Shown piece by piece: positions 8,261 to 17,336 of a stretch of DNA of 64,000 bases. The stretch is taken from contig BLMC01000006.1 in the NCBI GenBank assembly GCA_011959805.1, positions 1 through 64,000 of the forward strand, in the 5' to 3' direction. Numbering within the stretch: the first letter of the stretch is position 1; each line of letters starts with the position of its first letter. The translations under genes and the position numbers were made by a program. This DNA comes from Lachnospiraceae bacterium (lineage in GTDB: Bacteria; Bacillota; Clostridia; Lachnospirales; Lachnospiraceae). The notes under the pieces are model-generated. The model was not told the origin of the DNA. It was given only the letters and a program-made list of their open reading frames with translations, and did no database searches.

Positions 8261-9406
8261 GTGAAAAAAATAGCAATATTGGGTTCTACTGGATCGATTG
8301 GTACACAGACCCTTGAGATTGTACGTGACAATCCTGATTTGCAAGTAGTAGGACTGGCAGCAGGGACAAATGTTGCGCTGTTGGAAAAGCAAGTAAGAGA
8401 ATTTCAGCCGAGATTAGTGTCATTGGAAAGCGAAGCTAGTTGCAAAGAATTAAAAATAAAACTAGCGGATATGGATGTGCAGATTATACCAGGCATGGAA
8501 GGATTACTGGCGATTGCGGAGATGGAAGAAACTGAGATATTGGTGACAGCAATTGTAGGAATGATTGGTATTCGACCAACAATTGCTGCGATTAAAAAGG
8601 GAAAAGATATTGCTCTGGCAAACAAAGAAACGCTGGTGACAGCAGGGCATATTATTATGCCACTTGCTGACAAAATGGGTGTTTCGATTCTTCCAGTTGA
8701 CAGTGAACACAGTGCGATTTTCCAATCGATGCAGGGTGAAAATAAAGATAGAATCAACAAATTGTTGATTACAGCGTCGGGGGGACCATTTCGAGGGCAA
8801 ACAAGACAGGAATTGGAACAGATACAGCTTGAAGATGCGTTAAAACACCCCAATTGGTCTATGGGACATAAAATTACGATCGATTCAGCAACACTTGTCA
8901 ATAAAGGACTTGAAGTTATGGAAGCCAAATGGCTTTTTGGTGTGGATTTAGACCGGATTCAGGTGGTAGTGCATCCACAGAGTATTATTCACTCAATGGT
9001 AGAATATGTAGACGGCGGGATTATAGCACAATTGGGAGTGCCAGACATGAAATTGCCAATTCAGTATGCGTTGTTTTATCCAGATAGGCGTCCGATGGGA
9101 GGAAAACGAGTAGATTTTTATACACTTGGCAGTATCACTTTTGAAAAGCCAGATATGGAGACCTTTGTAGGGTTAAAGCTGGCGATGAGAGCAGCTGTAG
9201 AAGGCGGGAGTATACCAACGGTATTCAATGCGGCGAATGAACGAGCAGTAAGCTTATTCCTTGACAGAAAAATTCGTTTTTTACAAATTCCTGAGATTAT
9301 TGAACTGTGTATGGAAGCGCATTATAAGATAGAAAATCCTGGTGTAGAGGAGATTTTAAGAACAGAACAGGAAATATACGATTTAATTCAATCGAAATAT
9401 CAATAG
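8261..9406 (+). CDS. dxr: 1-deoxy-D-xylulose 5-phosphate reductoisomerase
   Basis: Second enzyme of the MEP isoprenoid pathway, NADPH-dependent. The Rossmann motif ILGSTGSIGTQTL opens the protein, followed by ALANKETLVTAG, the metal/substrate-binding LPVDSEHSAIFQ and the flexible-loop TIDSATLVNKGLEVMEA. I chose GTG 8261 because AAGGAGG (8246-8252) lies 8 nt upstream and because the family begins here; an ATG at 8219 overlaps the end of cdsA and adds 14 foreign residues. Length from GTG is 381 residues. Confidence 0.95.
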   Translation: MKKIAILGSTGSIGTQTLEIVRDNPDLQVVGLAAGTNVALLEKQVREFQPRLVSLESEASCKELKIKLADMDVQIIPGMEGLLAIAEMEETEILVTAIVGMIGIRPTIAAIKKGKDIALANKETLVTAGHIIMPLADKMGVSILPVDSEHSAIFQSMQGENKDRINKLLITASGGPFRGQTRQELEQIQLEDALKHPNWSMGHKITIDSATLVNKGLEVMEAKWLFGVDLDRIQVVVHPQSIIHSMVEYVDGGIIAQLGVPDMKLPIQYALFYPDRRPMGGKRVDFYTLGSITFEKPDMETFVGLKLAMRAAVEGGSIPTVFNAANERAVSLFLDRKIRFLQIPEIIELCMEAHYKIENPGVEEILRTEQEIYDLIQSKYQ

Positions 9407-9532
9407 CGAGAATGGAATAAAATATTTGCTTGAGATTGATGAAATAGCAAAATAATAGTATAGTACATTTTTATCAATATAAGCGAAATGGTCATTATAT
9501 TATGAAGGTGCTTTTATTTCTGTGAGTAGTGC

Positions 9533-9625
9533 GCCAGGCGATTACGAAACAGATATTTGCGAATGCCGCGAGGTAATATTTGCAGTTTGCTATGTTGCAA
9601 GTTTGATGTTTTGCCAGCTTGGTGC
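9533..9625 (+). other. Structured intergenic segment after dxr
   Basis: GTGCGCCA near 9533 can pair with TGGTGCAC near 9618-9625 (one G-U), enclosing a further imperfect inverted repeat with AAACAG and CAGTTT. No reading frame or known riboswitch pattern is recognised. The bases from 9407 to 9532 hold nothing I can name. Confidence 0.35.
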
Positions 9626-9637
9626 ACAATTGTTGAC

Positions 9638-9720
9638 TTTATTGCAGGCGTGAGAATTGGTTCTATGCCAGTAGAGCTAACTTGCACGCTGTGTCAAAAA
9701 TGCCAAGGGTATTTTTGAAA
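9638..9720 (+). repeat. Dispersed intergenic repeat, copy A
   Basis: Begins TTTATTGCAGGCGTG and ends with the hairpin AAAAATGCC...GGTATTTTT followed by GAAA. It aligns with copies at 22926-23014 and 62897-62819 (reversed). The shared core is AGAGCTAACTTGCACGC. A first stem GCGTG/CACGC and the terminal hairpin are both kept among the copies. Confidence 0.8.
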
Positions 9721-9721
9721 G

Positions 9722-9757
9722 TAATTGTTAACAATTAAAAGACGTAGTTTGTATAGG
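9722..9757 (+). promoter_or_regulatory. Palindrome and possible promoter before rseP
   Basis: TAATTGTTAACAATTA (9722-9737) is a perfect 16-bp palindrome. It overlaps TTAACA (9728-9733), which with TATAGG (9752-9757) gives 18-bp spacing. The promoter call is moderate; the palindrome could be an operator. Confidence 0.4.
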
Positions 9758-9836
9758 ATATTTGAGAGTGCAGGGTAAAAAACATAGATATAGTGGGCTA
9801 TGACAAGGCTTAAAAACAGGGAGGAAAGAGTAAGGA

Positions 9837-10913
9837 ATGATTGTCACAATTATTGTATTTGTGCTAATTTTTGGAGTGGTGGTAATCGCGCATGAACTAG
9901 GTCATTTTCTGATTGCAAAATTGAATGGTATCAAAGTATTACAGTTTTCGATTGGTATGGGACCAGATATTATTAAATTTACTAAGGGGGAGACTAAATA
10001 TGTACTCAAGCTGCTGCCAATTGGTGGTGCTTGTATGTTTGAGGGTGAAGATGGAATTTATTCAACAACGCCTGATGGGGAAGAGAAGGATGGGCAGAAA
10101 CCAGAAGGGGCATTTAATGATGCGAATGTTTGGTCAAGAATTGCCACTGTATTTGCAGGACCTTTTTTTAATATTATTCTTGCGTTTTTGTTGTCATTGA
10201 TTGTTGTCGGTTTTTCGGGTGAGGTAATTCCAACAATTAATTCGTTGACAGAGGGATATCCAGCGTTGGAGGCAGGATTAAAAGAGGGAGATATCATCAC
10301 AAAGATTGACAAAGAGCGTATCTATCTACAAGGGGAAGTGACTTTTGCGTCGGCATTGAGTGGTGGAGAACCAATGGAAATTGAATATAAACGCGATGGT
10401 CAAAAATATACGACAGTCATCACCCCTAAATTTAATGAGCAGGACAATCGATATTACATTGGATTTACGATTGGAGAAACCATTAAATGTAAGGGATTGG
10501 ATTTGATTAAATATAGTGTTTATGAGGTTCGTTATTGGTTTAAAACGACGATTAAGAGCTTGTTGATGTTAGTACAAGGGAAACTATCTGCGAATGACCT
10601 GTCTGGTCCAGTCGGTATCGCAGCGACAATTGATGAGACGATCGAAGTGACAAAACCATATGGATTGCCAACAGTTGTACTCACTATGATTAATTTTGCA
10701 GTGTTGCTCAGTGTGAATCTTGGCATTATGAATTTGTTGCCATTACCAGCACTTGATGGTGGGAGACTTCTATTTTTATTTATTGAAGTTGTCCGTGGGA
10801 AACCAGTATCGCCAGATAAGGAAGGACTTGTACATTTCGTTGGATTTGTGGCGCTGATGATATTGATGGTATTTGTGTTGTATAATGATATTGCGAGGAT
10901 TTTTATGCATTAA
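9837..10913 (+). CDS. rseP: RIP metalloprotease RseP (site-2 protease family)
   Basis: Intramembrane zinc protease that cleaves membrane-bound substrates such as anti-sigma factors or signal peptide remnants. The first membrane segment carries the active-site HELGH motif (near residue 20), a PDZ domain occupies about 120-200, and the C-terminal membrane part has NLLPLPALDGGR, which supplies the third metal ligand. At 358 residues it is typical for clostridia. GGGAGGAAAG and AAGGA both precede ATG 9837. It is separated from dxr by 430 bp with a repeat copy and a possible own promoter. Confidence 0.95.
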   Translation: MIVTIIVFVLIFGVVVIAHELGHFLIAKLNGIKVLQFSIGMGPDIIKFTKGETKYVLKLLPIGGACMFEGEDGIYSTTPDGEEKDGQKPEGAFNDANVWSRIATVFAGPFFNIILAFLLSLIVVGFSGEVIPTINSLTEGYPALEAGLKEGDIITKIDKERIYLQGEVTFASALSGGEPMEIEYKRDGQKYTTVITPKFNEQDNRYYIGFTIGETIKCKGLDLIKYSVYEVRYWFKTTIKSLLMLVQGKLSANDLSGPVGIAATIDETIEVTKPYGLPTVVLTMINFAVLLSVNLGIMNLLPLPALDGGRLLFLFIEVVRGKPVSPDKEGLVHFVGFVALMILMVFVLYNDIARIFMH

Positions 10914-11036
10914 AAACAACAAAACTGCTTCTGGTGTCCAGAGGATTTTTGAACACAAGAACTAAGAAAGGCGAAAATATATTTGTTGATGATGACATCA
11001 GAAAGAGTGCTGTAGAACTTTAAATAGGAGAAATTT

Positions 11037-12089
11037 ATGTATCGAGAGAAAACGAAAGTAATACACATTGGTGATAGGGTGATTGGCGGTGGAAATCCAA
11101 TTTTGATTCAGTCTATGACCAATACCAAGACAAATGATGTGGCGGCGACAGTGGCGCAAATTCAGCGTCTTACTGAAGTTGGTTGCGATATTATTAGATG
11201 CACGGTACCAGATCTGGATGCGGCCAAGGCAATTGCACAGATCAAGAAAGAAATTTCGATTCCGCTTGTGGCGGATATCCATTTTGATTATAAGATGGCA
11301 ATTGCTGCCATAGAATATGGCGCCGATAAAATTCGTATCAACCCTGGAAACATTGGAAACAGAGAGAATGTTGCAGAGGTTGTGCGGGTCGCTAGAGAGC
11401 GATCAATACCAATTCGTGTCGGTGTAAATAGTGGTTCACTCGAAAAAGAGTTAATTGAGAAATATACTGGTGTTACTGCAGAGGGGATTGTGGACAGCGC
11501 ATTGGACAAAGTGCACATTATCGAAGATTTGGGATACGATAATATTGTAATTAGCATCAAATCTTCTGATGTTATGATGTGTGTGAAAGCACATGAGTTG
11601 CTTGCGGGTAAGACGCCATATCCATTACATGTAGGTATTACAGAGGCGGGGACGGTGACAAGTGGAAATATTAAATCAGCAATAGGGCTTGGGATTATAC
11701 TGAATCAGGGAATTGGCGATACAATCCGTGTATCGCTTACGGGGGACCCTATCGAGGAAATTAAGTCTGCAAAGCTGATTTTACGCACACTAGGATTGCG
11801 GACAGGCGGTATTGAGGTTGTTTCTTGTCCGACCTGTGGCAGGACGAATATTGATTTGATTGGACTGGCAAATCAGGTAGAAACAATGGTGCAAAGTTAT
11901 GACCTTAAAATCAAGGTAGCAGTGATGGGGTGTGCAGTCAATGGTCCAGGTGAGGCCAAAGAAGCAGATATCGGTATTGCAGGAGGTATTGGCGAGGGAT
12001 TGCTTATCAAAAAGGGAGAAATTGTTAAAAAAGTACCAGAAAATGAACTTTTAAATACATTAAAGTATGAGTTAGACCATTGGAAGTAG
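11037..12089 (+). CDS. ispG: 4-hydroxy-3-methylbut-2-en-1-yl diphosphate synthase
   Basis: Iron-sulfur enzyme of the MEP pathway, also called GcpE. The TIM-barrel N-terminal part contains IQSMTNTKTNDV and RINPGNIG. The [4Fe-4S] ligands are in SCPTCGR and, further on, MGCAVNGPGEA. At 350 residues it is the usual bacterial length. ATG 11037 has an AGGAG site at suitable distance. It shares its pathway with dxr, two genes upstream, and ends 13 nt before polC. Confidence 0.96.
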   Translation: MYREKTKVIHIGDRVIGGGNPILIQSMTNTKTNDVAATVAQIQRLTEVGCDIIRCTVPDLDAAKAIAQIKKEISIPLVADIHFDYKMAIAAIEYGADKIRINPGNIGNRENVAEVVRVARERSIPIRVGVNSGSLEKELIEKYTGVTAEGIVDSALDKVHIIEDLGYDNIVISIKSSDVMMCVKAHELLAGKTPYPLHVGITEAGTVTSGNIKSAIGLGIILNQGIGDTIRVSLTGDPIEEIKSAKLILRTLGLRTGGIEVVSCPTCGRTNIDLIGLANQVETMVQSYDLKIKVAVMGCAVNGPGEAKEADIGIAGGIGEGLLIKKGEIVKKVPENELLNTLKYELDHWK

Positions 12090-12102
12090 GCTGAGGTGAG
12101 AG

Positions 12103-15100
12103 ATGGAAAAGAAATTTTTCGAGGCATTTCCAAATCTTGAATTAAATGGTGTGCAGAAAGATTTATTTGAACAGACAGTAATAGAACGAATTACTGCGAC
12201 AAAACGAAAAGATTTGTTGCGTGTTTACTTTAGAAGCGAACGTCTGATTGAGAAAGAATTTGTATATGCCGTGGAAAGAGAAATCAAAAAACAGTTTTTT
12301 CCGCGGGATAATCTCCATATAAAACTATACGAACGGTTTGTACTTTCTGGACAGTACAATCCTGAAACGTTAATAAAGTTGTATCGAGAAAGCATTCTGA
12401 TGGAAATAAAAGAATGTGATCACATGCTCTACACAATGTTTCGACAAGCAGATTTACGATTTCCAGAAGAAGCTGTCATGGAACTTGTTCTCGAGGACAA
12501 TGTAATTGCAAAGTCCAAGGAGGATGAGTTGATTGGTATTTTGGACAAGGTGTTAAATGAGCGCTGTGGATTTCAAGTAAAGTTTCAGACAACCTACAAG
12601 AAAGCAACGTCCAGCAAATATAAAAAGGATGATGCACTTCGCATCAAAAAGATTGTAGAAGTGATTAGCAGTCGTTTTAGCGGAAACGCAGAAGTTACAC
12701 AGGAAGATATGTCACAGTCTTTTCCAATGCCAAAACCAATAGAAGTAGGTACTGTTTCAGAAAAGCCTAAGACCACCATAACAACAAAGCAAAAAGATAC
12801 TACTGTTGCTTCTGCTGTAGAGCGCAAATCTTATAATAGATTTGAAAAGGGCGACAAGGCAATGCAGCGTCGAGCGCTAAAGCGTTCCGATAATCCCAAT
12901 GTTATTTTTGGCCGTGATTTTGAGGATGAGAGTATTAACATCGAAGAAATCTGGGGTGAGATGGGAGAGGTGGTAATACGGGGCAAGGTACGTGCACTGG
13001 AAACTCGCGAAATCCGAAATGAGCGTACAATTGTAAGCTTTGAAATTACCGATTTCACAGACACCATCAAGGTAAAAATGTTTGTACATAATGATCATCT
13101 TGCAGAACTTACGACTGATTTAAAGACAGGGGCATTTTTGAAAATAAAGGGTGTCACAGTAAATGATACCTTTGATAGAGAATTGACAATCGGGTCCGTT
13201 GTCGGTGTTATGAAAATTCCTGATTTTACAACAGCACGCATGGACAACAGTACCACAAAACGTGTAGAGCTGCATTGTCATACCAAGATGAGTGATATGG
13301 ATGGAGTTTCTGATGTCAAAGATATTATTAAGCGTGCAAAAAAGTGGGGACATAGGGCACTTGCTATCACCGACCATGGATGTGTGCAGGCTTTCCCAGA
13401 CGCAAATCACGCCCTTGATCATGGAGATGAATTTAAGGTCATCTATGGTGTGGAGGGGTATCTAGTTGATGATCTCAAGGAGATTGTAATCAATGGTAAG
13501 GGACAGTCTCTCAATGATACCTTTGTGGTATTTGACATCGAAACGACGGGATTTTCTCCTGTCACAAACCGTATTATAGAGATTGGCGCAGTGAAGGTGG
13601 AAAAAGGACAGATTACAGACCGCTTTTCTGTTTTTGTCAATCCCGAAATCCCAATACCATTTGAAATTGAAAAGCTAACTAGTATCAATGATAGTATGGT
13701 GATGGATGCGGAGACCATTGAAATGGTATTGCCTAAGTTTCTGGATTTTGTAGGAGATGCAGTGCTTGTGGCGCACAATGCGAACTTTGATATGAGCTTT
13801 ATCAAAGAAAATGCCAAGAGACAACAGATTCCCGTAGATTTCACTTACGTGGATACTGTCGGTATTGCGCGGATGCTTTTGACAGGACAGGCGAAATATA
13901 CGTTGGACGCAGTTGCAAAAACCTTGAAAATTTCACTTGAAAACCATCACAGGGCAGTTGACGATGCGGAGTGTACTGCACAGATTTTTACAAAGTTTAT
14001 CGAAATGTTGGCAAAGGAAGAAGTCTATACGCTAGATGCAATGAATGAAATGGGGAAATCAAGCGTTGACGCGATTAGAAAGCTTCATTCTTTTCATATT
14101 ATTATATTGGCGAAAAACCAGACAGGACGTATTAATCTATATAAGCTTGTGTCGGAGTCTCATTTGACATATTTTTATAAGAGACCCTTAATTCCAAAGA
14201 GTTTAATTATGAAATACCGAGAAGGACTTATCTTGGGAAGCGCATGCGAGGCAGGAGAGTTGTTTCGCGCGATGTTGGATGGGCAGAGTGAAGAGCAGAT
14301 TGCCCGTATTGTAGAATTTTATGATTATCTTGAGATACAACCAATTGGAAATAATCGGTTTATGATTGAATCGGAACGACACAGGGATATCAACTCAGAG
14401 GAGGACTTAATTGCTTTAAATAAGCATGTTGTTAAACTTGGGGAACAGTTTCAAAAACCAGTGGTTGCCACCTGCGATGTGCATTTTCTTGACCCGGAAG
14501 ATGAAGTATATCGACGTATTATTATGACAGGGAAGGGATTTAAGGATGCGGATAATCAGGCGCCACTATATCTGCGTACAACAGAGGAAATGCTAGATGA
14601 GTTTTCATATTATTTGGGAAGTGAAAGGGCGGAGGAGATTGTTATCACAAACACTAACATGATTGCAGATATGTGTGATAGAATTGCACCTGTGCGCCCG
14701 GATAAATGCCCGCCAGTCATTGAGAACAGTGACCAGCAGCTTACGGATATCTGCTATCGGAAAGCACATGAAATGTACGGTGATGTACTTCCTGATATTG
14801 TAGAGGCAAGGTTGAAACGGGAGTTGAACTCTATTATTAGCAATGGATTTGCCGTGATGTATATCATTGCGCAGAAACTTGTGTGGAAGTCAGTGGAGGA
14901 TGGATATCTAGTGGGATCGCGTGGGTCTGTTGGCTCATCCTTTGTGGCGACAATGGCGGGAATTACAGAAGTGAATCCACTCAGCCCGCATTATTATTGC
15001 AAAAATCGTCACTATAGTGATTTTTATTCGGAGGAGGTTAAAAAGTTTGCTGGAATGGCAGGCTGTGATATGCCTGACAAGTTTTGCCCAGTCTGCGGAG

Positions 15101-16623
15101 AAAAATTAATTAAGGACGGATTTGATATTCCATTCGAGACGTTTTTGGGTTTTAAAGGAAACAAGGAACCAGATATTGACTTAAATTTTTCGGGTGAATA
15201 TCAGAGTAAAGCTCATAAATATACGGAGGTTATTTTTGGATATGGTCAGACTTTTCGCGCAGGGACAATTGGTACACTGGCTGATAAGACAGCCTTTGGG
15301 TATGTGAAAAATTATTATGAAGAGCGCGGGAAACATAAACGTACCAGCGAGATTAACCGGATTGTGGAAGGCTGTGTGGGTGTGCGGCGCACGACAGGGC
15401 AACACCCCGGCGGTATTGTTGTGCTGCCAGTAGGGGAGGAGATTAATTCATTTACACCGGTGCAGCATCCGGCAAATGATATGACAACGGATACTATCAC
15501 AACACATTTTGACTATCATTCGATTGACCACAACTTGTTAAAACTTGACATTCTCGGGCACGACGATCCAACGATGATTCGTATGCTACAGGATTTAACA
15601 GGGATTGATCCGACGACAATTCCACTTGATGATAAGGAAGTCATGTCACTTTTTCAGAATACATCAGCGCTTGGTATCGCGCCAGAGGATATTGGAGGAT
15701 GTAAGTTAGGGTGCCTTGGCATACCTGAATTTGGTACAGATTTTGCGATGCAGATGGTTATTGATGCACAGCCAAAATATTTTTCAGATCTTGTAAGAAT
15801 CTCCGGGCTATCACATGGGACAGATGTTTGGCTTGGCAATGCACAGACATTAATTCAGGAGGGGAAGGCGACGATTTCCACAGCAATCTGTACACGCGAT
15901 GATATTATGACATATCTGATCGGGATGGGGCTGGACTCTGAGGAATCTTTTAAAATTATGGAGGCAGTGCGAAAGGGAACGGTCGCAAAGAAAAAGTGTG
16001 GAAATTGGGAAGAGTGGAAACAGGATATGTTAGATCATAATGTGCCAGACTGGTATGTGTGGTCGTGCGAAAAGATTCAATATATGTTTCCAAAGGCGCA
16101 TGCGGCGGCATATGTTATGATGGGGTGGCGTATTGCATATTGTAAAATTAATTATCCATTAGCGTATTATTGTGCCTTTTTCAGCATTAGAGCTTCGGCA
16201 TTTTCCTATGAGACAATGTGTTTGGGACGCGAGCACTTGGAGCGCGTTATGGCAGAATATAAAAAACGCAGCGACAGTTTGTCGAATAAAGAACAGGATG
16301 CGTTGAAGGATATGCGCATTGTACAGGAGATGTATGCAAGGGGATTTGCATTTGAGCCAATTGATATTTTTAGGGCGCATTCAAGAAATTTTCAAATTAT
16401 TAACAACAGGGTGATGCCGTCGTTGAGCAGTATTGAGGGATTGGGCGAGAAGGCTGCGGATGCGATTATGGAGGCGGCAAAGGACGGACCATTTTTGTCG
16501 AAGGATGATTTTAGAAGTCGGACAAAAGTATCAAAGACGGTGATTGACCTAATGGCGGATTTGGGACTTTTAGGTGATATCCCAGAGTCCAATCAGATTA
16601 GTCTATTTGATCTGGTTGGGTAG
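12103..16623 (+). CDS. polC: DNA polymerase III alpha subunit, PolC type
   Basis: The Gram-positive replicative polymerase with its own proofreading exonuclease, 1506 residues. After a helical N-terminal part, an OB domain lies at about 280-375, then the PHP domain starting ELHCHTKMSDMDGV, split by the DnaQ-like exonuclease beginning VFDIETTGF and ending with HHRAVDDAECT. The polymerase core shows VGSRGSVGSSFVA, PDIDLNFSGEYQ and GTIGTLADKTAFGYVK, and a cysteine pair set CPVCGEK near 990. ATG 12103 follows a GAGGTGAG site. The gene ends at a strong terminator. Confidence 0.98.
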   Translation: MEKKFFEAFPNLELNGVQKDLFEQTVIERITATKRKDLLRVYFRSERLIEKEFVYAVEREIKKQFFPRDNLHIKLYERFVLSGQYNPETLIKLYRESILMEIKECDHMLYTMFRQADLRFPEEAVMELVLEDNVIAKSKEDELIGILDKVLNERCGFQVKFQTTYKKATSSKYKKDDALRIKKIVEVISSRFSGNAEVTQEDMSQSFPMPKPIEVGTVSEKPKTTITTKQKDTTVASAVERKSYNRFEKGDKAMQRRALKRSDNPNVIFGRDFEDESINIEEIWGEMGEVVIRGKVRALETREIRNERTIVSFEITDFTDTIKVKMFVHNDHLAELTTDLKTGAFLKIKGVTVNDTFDRELTIGSVVGVMKIPDFTTARMDNSTTKRVELHCHTKMSDMDGVSDVKDIIKRAKKWGHRALAITDHGCVQAFPDANHALDHGDEFKVIYGVEGYLVDDLKEIVINGKGQSLNDTFVVFDIETTGFSPVTNRIIEIGAVKVEKGQITDRFSVFVNPEIPIPFEIEKLTSINDSMVMDAETIEMVLPKFLDFVGDAVLVAHNANFDMSFIKENAKRQQIPVDFTYVDTVGIARMLLTGQAKYTLDAVAKTLKISLENHHRAVDDAECTAQIFTKFIEMLAKEEVYTLDAMNEMGKSSVDAIRKLHSFHIIILAKNQTGRINLYKLVSESHLTYFYKRPLIPKSLIMKYREGLILGSACEAGELFRAMLDGQSEEQIARIVEFYDYLEIQPIGNNRFMIESERHRDINSEEDLIALNKHVVKLGEQFQKPVVATCDVHFLDPEDEVYRRIIMTGKGFKDADNQAPLYLRTTEEMLDEFSYYLGSERAEEIVITNTNMIADMCDRIAPVRPDKCPPVIENSDQQLTDICYRKAHEMYGDVLPDIVEARLKRELNSIISNGFAVMYIIAQKLVWKSVEDGYLVGSRGSVGSSFVATMAGITEVNPLSPHYYCKNRHYSDFYSEEVKKFAGMAGCDMPDKFCPVCGEKLIKDGFDIPFETFLGFKGNKEPDIDLNFSGEYQSKAHKYTEVIFGYGQTFRAGTIGTLADKTAFGYVKNYYEERGKHKRTSEINRIVEGCVGVRRTTGQHPGGIVVLPVGEEINSFTPVQHPANDMTTDTITTHFDYHSIDHNLLKLDILGHDDPTMIRMLQDLTGIDPTTIPLDDKEVMSLFQNTSALGIAPEDIGGCKLGCLGIPEFGTDFAMQMVIDAQPKYFSDLVRISGLSHGTDVWLGNAQTLIQEGKATISTAICTRDDIMTYLIGMGLDSEESFKIMEAVRKGTVAKKKCGNWEEWKQDMLDHNVPDWYVWSCEKIQYMFPKAHAAAYVMMGWRIAYCKINYPLAYYCAFFSIRASAFSYETMCLGREHLERVMAEYKKRSDSLSNKEQDALKDMRIVQEMYARGFAFEPIDIFRAHSRNFQIINNRVMPSLSSIEGLGEKAADAIMEAAKDGPFLSKDDFRSRTKVSKTVIDLMADLGLLGDIPESNQISLFDLVG

Positions 16624-16646
16624 ATAAAAGAAAACTTTATAGAAGT

Positions 16647-16689
16647 GGAGACTGTTGTTGCATTTTAACAAGAATAGTCTCCTTTTTTT
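16647..16689 (+). terminator. Intrinsic terminator after polC
   Basis: GGAGACT (16647-16653) pairs with AGTCTCC (16676-16682), with an inner TTGTT/AACAA stem, followed by seven T's. It ends the pyrH-to-polC unit before the dcw cluster. Confidence 0.92.
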
Positions 16690-16794
16690 ATGTCGTTTTA
16701 CAAAATTTAGTGTTTATTTGAATTAAAATATACATTTTTTGTAAAAAAAATAAGAATTAATATTATAAATTCTTTTGCAATATGAAATAAATAC

Positions 16795-16823
16795 TTGTTA
16801 TTTCATTTCTTTTCATGTAAAAT
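16795..16823 (+). promoter_or_regulatory. Promoter of the dcw cluster
   Basis: TTGTTA (16795-16800) and TAAAAT (16818-16823) are 17 bp apart. The MraZ repeats begin just downstream, at about the transcription start. Confidence 0.65.
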
Positions 16824-16830
16824 GAAAGTG

Positions 16831-16870
16831 AAAGTGGCGCAAAGTGGAACAAAATGGCGCGAAGTGGTGG
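16831..16870 (+). promoter_or_regulatory. MraZ operator: four 10-bp direct repeats
   Basis: Four consecutive decamers of the form (A/G)AA(G/A)TGGNNN start at 16831, 16841, 16851 and 16861. This is the known layout of MraZ boxes, bound cooperatively by the MraZ ring. They lie between the promoter and ATG 16878, consistent with autorepression of the dcw operon. Confidence 0.88.
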
Positions 16871-16877
16871 TGATTTG

Positions 16878-17309
16878 ATGTTTATAGGCGAGTACAATCA
16901 TGTGATTGATGCCAAAGGCAGACTCATCATTCCAGCAAAGTTCCGTGAAACTTTAGGGGACAATTTCGTGGTGACAAAGGGGCTTGACGGATGCCTATTT
17001 GTGTATGATAATACGGAGTGGTCCGCTTTTGAAGACAGACTGAAAACGTTGCCGCTTATAAACAAAGAAGCCCGCAAGTTTGTCCGTTTTTTTCTGGCAG
17101 GTGCCGCCAGTGTGGAGGTAGACAAACAAGGGCGAATATTGATACCGTCTGTGTTGAGGGAGTTTGCAGCGCTTGATAAGGAAGTTGTTCTCGCAGGAGT
17201 AGGCGGACGAATTGAGATCTGGAGTAAAGCTCGATGGAAAGAAACTTCGGAGTACGACGATATGGAGGAGATTGCGGAGCATATGTCTGAGTTTGGACAA
17301 ATGATCTAG
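16878..17309 (+). CDS. mraZ: Transcriptional regulator MraZ
   Basis: A 143-residue AbrB-like ring-forming DNA-binding protein that represses the division and cell-wall operon it heads. Two copies of the MraZ domain are visible: EYNHVIDAKGRLIIPAKFR in the first half and VDKQGRILIPSVLREFA in the second, each with the DxxGR core. I chose ATG 16878 since the family begins MFxGEY; the in-frame ATG at 16854 lies inside the third operator repeat. The next gene, rsmH, starts 27 nt after the stop. Confidence 0.96.
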   Translation: MFIGEYNHVIDAKGRLIIPAKFRETLGDNFVVTKGLDGCLFVYDNTEWSAFEDRLKTLPLINKEARKFVRFFLAGAASVEVDKQGRILIPSVLREFAALDKEVVLAGVGGRIEIWSKARWKETSEYDDMEEIAEHMSEFGQMI

Positions 17310-17336
17310 CTTATATCTGCAGAAAGGAACCATGGT

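Noticed and set aside
16854-16877. Upstream ATG for mraZ at 16854
   Set aside because: It lies inside the third MraZ operator repeat; the family starts MFxGEY at 16878.
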